The translations under genes were made by a program, and so were the position numbers. A stretch of 64,000 bases of DNA from Rhizobium sp. 16-488-2b. Lineage in GTDB: Bacteria; Pseudomonadota; Alphaproteobacteria; Rhizobiales; Rhizobiaceae. The notes under the pieces were generated by a model, which was not told where the DNA came from, did not search any database, and saw only the letters and a program-made list of their open reading frames with translations. Positions 61,777-64,000 of this stretch are shown piece by piece; positions within the stretch are counted from its first letter, which is position 1, and each line of letters begins with the position of its first letter. The DNA is taken from positions 1 through 64,000 of the forward strand of contig NZ_JAGHMF010000045.1 of assembly GCF_017741815.1 (NCBI RefSeq), given 5' to 3'.

Positions 61777-63231
61777 ATGACTGAGAAAAGCCTTACGACC
61801 GCCGCAGGCGCGCCCGTGGTCGATAATTTCAATATCGAAACAGCGGGCCGCCGCGGCCCGGCCCTATTGCAGGACGTATGGCTGATCGAGAAGCTCGCCC
61901 ATTTCGATCGTGAGGTCATTCCAGAACGGCGCATGCATGCCAAAGGCGCCGGTGCGCACGGAACCTTCACCGTCACCCATAATATTCGGCAGTATACGAA
62001 AGCCGCGGTTTTCTCCGAAATTGGCAAGCAGACACCAATGTTCGTCCGGTTTTCGACGGTTGCCGGCGAGCGTGGTGCGGCCGACGCCGAACGCGACATC
62101 CGCGGCTTTGCAATGAAATTCTACACCGAACAGGGCAACTGGGACCTCGTTGGCAACAACACTCCCGTTTTCTTCTTCCGTGATCCGCTCCGTTTCCCCG
62201 ACCTGAACCACGCCATAAAGCGCGACCCACGTACCGGGATGCGAAGCGCCGAAAACAACTGGGACTTCTGGACGCTTCTTCCGGAGGCGCTGCACCAAGT
62301 CACGATCGTCATGTCTGAGCGCGGTATTCCGCAAAGCTTCAGGCACATGCACGGGTTCGGATCGCATACCTACAGCTTCATCAACGCAGAGAATGAACGG
62401 ACGTGGGTAAAGTTCACCTTCAAGACGCAGCAGTCGATCCAGAATCTCTCGGACGCGGAAGCCACTGCACTAATCGGGGCCGACCGAGAAAGCCACCAGC
62501 GCGATCTATTCGAGAGCATCGAGCGCGGGGAATTCCCACGGTGGAAGATGTACATTCAGGTGATGAGCGAGAAGCAGGCGGCCTCGCATCGGCACAACCC
62601 CTTCGACTTGACCAAGGTCTGGCCACATGCGGATTATCCGTTGCACGAGGTGGGCTATTTCGAACTCAACCGCAACCCTGAGAACTTCTTTGCCGAGGTC
62701 GAGCAAGCCTCCTTCACTCCCGCCAACATAGTGCCGGGGATCAGTTTTTCGCCGGACAAGATGCTGCAGGCGCGTCTGTTCTCCTACGGTGACGCCGCCC
62801 GTTACCGCCTCGGTGTGAACCATCATCAGATCCCGGTAAACGCTCCGAAATGCCCAGTCCATTCGTATCACCGTGACGGCGCGATGCGAATTGACGGCAA
62901 CCATGGCGCAACGACTTCGTACGTGCCCAACTCGGCTGACCAGTGGGCCGAGCAGCCAGACTTCCGCGAGCCTCCACTGGCCTTGGAAGGCACGGCTGCC
63001 CACTGGGACCACCGGATCGACGAGGATCATTACGAGCAGCCTGGCAACCTCTTCCGAGCGATGTCTGCCCAACAGAGGACCGCGCTTTTTGAGAACACTG
63101 CTCGGGCTATGGCGGGCACTTCCGTCAAAGTCCAGGAGCGTCACATCCTCAACTGTACAAAGGCCGACCCAGCATATGGAGCGGGGATCGCCCGTGCGCT
63201 CGGCTTCGCCCTCAACAGCGCTGCCGAGTAG
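61777..63231 (+). CDS. katA: Monofunctional heme catalase (KatA-like)
   Basis: A 484-aa catalase, the normal size for the small-subunit clade. It begins MTEKSLTTAAGAPVVDN with GGAG upstream; the longer open frame covers non-coding leader. The active site is intact: RRMHAKGAGAHG (His54), VGNNTPVFFFRDP (Asn127) and RLFSYGDAARYRLG (heme-ligand Tyr). It converts hydrogen peroxide to water and oxygen in the cytoplasm. A KatA-type enzyme is common in rhizobia. Confidence 0.9.
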   Translation: MTEKSLTTAAGAPVVDNFNIETAGRRGPALLQDVWLIEKLAHFDREVIPERRMHAKGAGAHGTFTVTHNIRQYTKAAVFSEIGKQTPMFVRFSTVAGERGAADAERDIRGFAMKFYTEQGNWDLVGNNTPVFFFRDPLRFPDLNHAIKRDPRTGMRSAENNWDFWTLLPEALHQVTIVMSERGIPQSFRHMHGFGSHTYSFINAENERTWVKFTFKTQQSIQNLSDAEATALIGADRESHQRDLFESIERGEFPRWKMYIQVMSEKQAASHRHNPFDLTKVWPHADYPLHEVGYFELNRNPENFFAEVEQASFTPANIVPGISFSPDKMLQARLFSYGDAARYRLGVNHHQIPVNAPKCPVHSYHRDGAMRIDGNHGATTSYVPNSADQWAEQPDFREPPLALEGTAAHWDHRIDEDHYEQPGNLFRAMSAQQRTALFENTARAMAGTSVKVQERHILNCTKADPAYGAGIARALGFALNSAAE

Positions 63232-63352
63232 GTTTCGTCTCGACAATTCGAACGCCCGACGGTTTTGTCGGCGCTACGAATTAACGAGAGAAACCAGGAG
63301 AACGACGCTGTACAACGCACCGCGAGGTTCAGTGTCGTCGACGCCTAAGTTC

Positions 63353-63372
63353 CCCCGCCCTCGAGGGCGGGG
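63353..63372. terminator. GC-rich perfect palindrome between convergent genes
   Basis: CCCCGCCCTCGAGGGCGGGG is a 20-base perfect palindrome between the convergent katA and LysR genes. No T tract follows, so it may be a weak terminator or a REP-like element. Confidence 0.5.
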
Positions 63373-63420
63373 ATGACGGCTTGCCCGCCGCCGGCCCCCC
63401 GTACTCAGTAGGACTCGTCG

Positions 63421-64000
63421 CTAGCAATCCAGCTTCGGGTCCTTGGACGTCAGATACCGTACCAGATCACGGGCGTGGACGGGCAGCGCGGAGAAACTAC
63501 GCGCACAGACGAGGAGGTGGCGCAGCGCCCAACCGTCTGATAGTGCGACGGTCTTGAATGCCATTTCGGCCTGATATCGCAACGCATAGACCTCGGGCAC
63601 TATCGACAACCCGATACCGCTGCTGGTCATCGCGCAGATATCTTCAAAACTATCGAGTCGAACGCGCAGCTTGAATGGTTTCCCCTCCCTTGCAGCGTGC
63701 GATGCGAGATGCCCTTGAAGCGCGCTCTCAGCAGGAAGACCGACGAAAGGCTCGTCCAGGACTTCGCTAAACCTGACGCTCCCCCGTTCTGCGAACCGAT
63801 GGTCGCCCGGTACGACGAGCACGAGACGATCTGTCTCGAAAGGCCAGGTTTCCAGCGTCCCGGTATCGGCCGTATCTGCCGCAATGCCGATGTCAGCGTG
63901 GGCGCCCGCCACCGCTGCAATGACATCGACGCTCTGCCGTTCCTCCAAGTCTATGTCGATGGTGGGGTGGTCGGCCAAAAATCCACGTAGAATTTCGGGA
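63421..64000 (-). CDS. LysR-family regulator, C-terminal part (cut by window edge)
   Basis: About 193 codons of the substrate-binding domain of a LysR-type regulator: VLVVPGDHRFAERGSVRF, then DICAMTSSGIGLSIVPEVYA, which is the hallmark region. The frame is open to the window end, so the helix-turn-helix half lies beyond it. It is convergent with katA. The OxyR redox cysteine pair is not apparent, so I do not call it OxyR. Confidence 0.8.
   Translation of the reverse strand, partial: PEILRGFLADHPTIDIDLEERQSVDVIAAVAGAHADIGIAADTADTGTLETWPFETDRLVLVVPGDHRFAERGSVRFSEVLDEPFVGLPAESALQGHLASHAAREGKPFKLRVRLDSFEDICAMTSSGIGLSIVPEVYALRYQAEMAFKTVALSDGWALRHLLVCARSFSALPVHARDLVRYLTSKDPKLDC

Noticed and set aside
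62506..63246. 246-codon leftward frame opposite katA
   Set aside because: Antisense shadow of the catalase gene.
63421..64000. OxyR as regulator of katA
   Set aside because: The visible domain lacks the OxyR cysteine pair pattern and the gene is convergent rather than divergent to katA.

Overview
The window looks like an accessory region (genomic island or large plasmid) of an alphaproteobacterium, most likely of the rhizobia (Rhizobium, Agrobacterium or Ensifer type). I infer this from the moderately high G+C and from individual genes: SyrB-like small basic proteins, a RegA/ActR-like response regulator remnant, a DnaE2 remnant, and a KatA/CorA pair. No rRNA, tRNA or replication gene is visible. 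Most genes are defence, DNA-modification or mobile genes, separated by small unknown genes and many gene remnants.

Layout. 0-3.2 kb: an IS21-like end cut into a short-chain dehydrogenase remnant, small unknown genes, a structured intergenic region, and two SyrB-like genes. 3.2-9.1 kb: a large lipoprotein, a small membrane protein, a secreted peptidoglycan-binding/ankyrin protein, then decayed DNA that includes a piece of dnaE2. 9.1-13.3 kb: a secreted ClpP-like serine hydrolase, a GGCT-like protein, and a 565-aa TnpB/Cas12-like RuvC nuclease with hairpins in its 3' end. 13.3-19.1 kb: an Abi/HEPN-CBS fusion and a coupled three-gene cluster (winged-helix-like protein, Rad50/SMC-like ATPase with zinc hook, PD-(D/E)xK protein) resembling ABC-3C/Lamassu systems. 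19.1-26.3 kb: small unknown and membrane genes, a GIY-YIG nuclease and a cytosine-5 methyltransferase (possible restriction-modification pair). 26.3-28.1 kb: divergent rclC/rclR-like reactive-chlorine genes. 28.1-30.6 kb: an exported trypsin-like protease / CHAP-like hydrolase / small protein operon. 30.8-33.6 kb: a FtsH-like AAA+ protease with a degenerate TnsA-like partner, plus an orphan Phd-like antitoxin. 34-35.4 kb: a PD-(D/E)xK nuclease and a coupled unknown gene. 35.5-52.3 kb: Vsr, a complete Druantia type II-like operon (druM-druF-druG-druE), and upstream of it on the same strand a REase-NACHT protein broken by a frameshift. 52.8-54.9 kb: a TnpB-related gene framed by ~31-bp inverted repeats. 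55-60.2 kb: small membrane proteins, a truncated response regulator and a truncated hybrid sensor kinase. 60.6-64 kb: CorA, KatA and a partial LysR regulator.

How it fits together. The middle 40 kb reads as a layered defence island: modification/restriction (two cytosine methyltransferases, Vsr, GIY-YIG), helicase-based Druantia, a NACHT sensor, HEPN and SMC-nuclease abortive systems, and two TnpB-type RuvC genes as the mobile fraction. Many 5' or 3' gene fragments (SDR, dnaE2, lipoprotein paralogue, response regulator, kinase N-terminus, 5' duplicate of the 241-aa gene) point to repeated insertion and deletion. The best candidates for something undescribed are the SMC-like three-gene cluster with its HEPN-CBS neighbour, the AAA+ protease/TnsA-like pair, and the inverted-repeat-flanked TnpB-related element.
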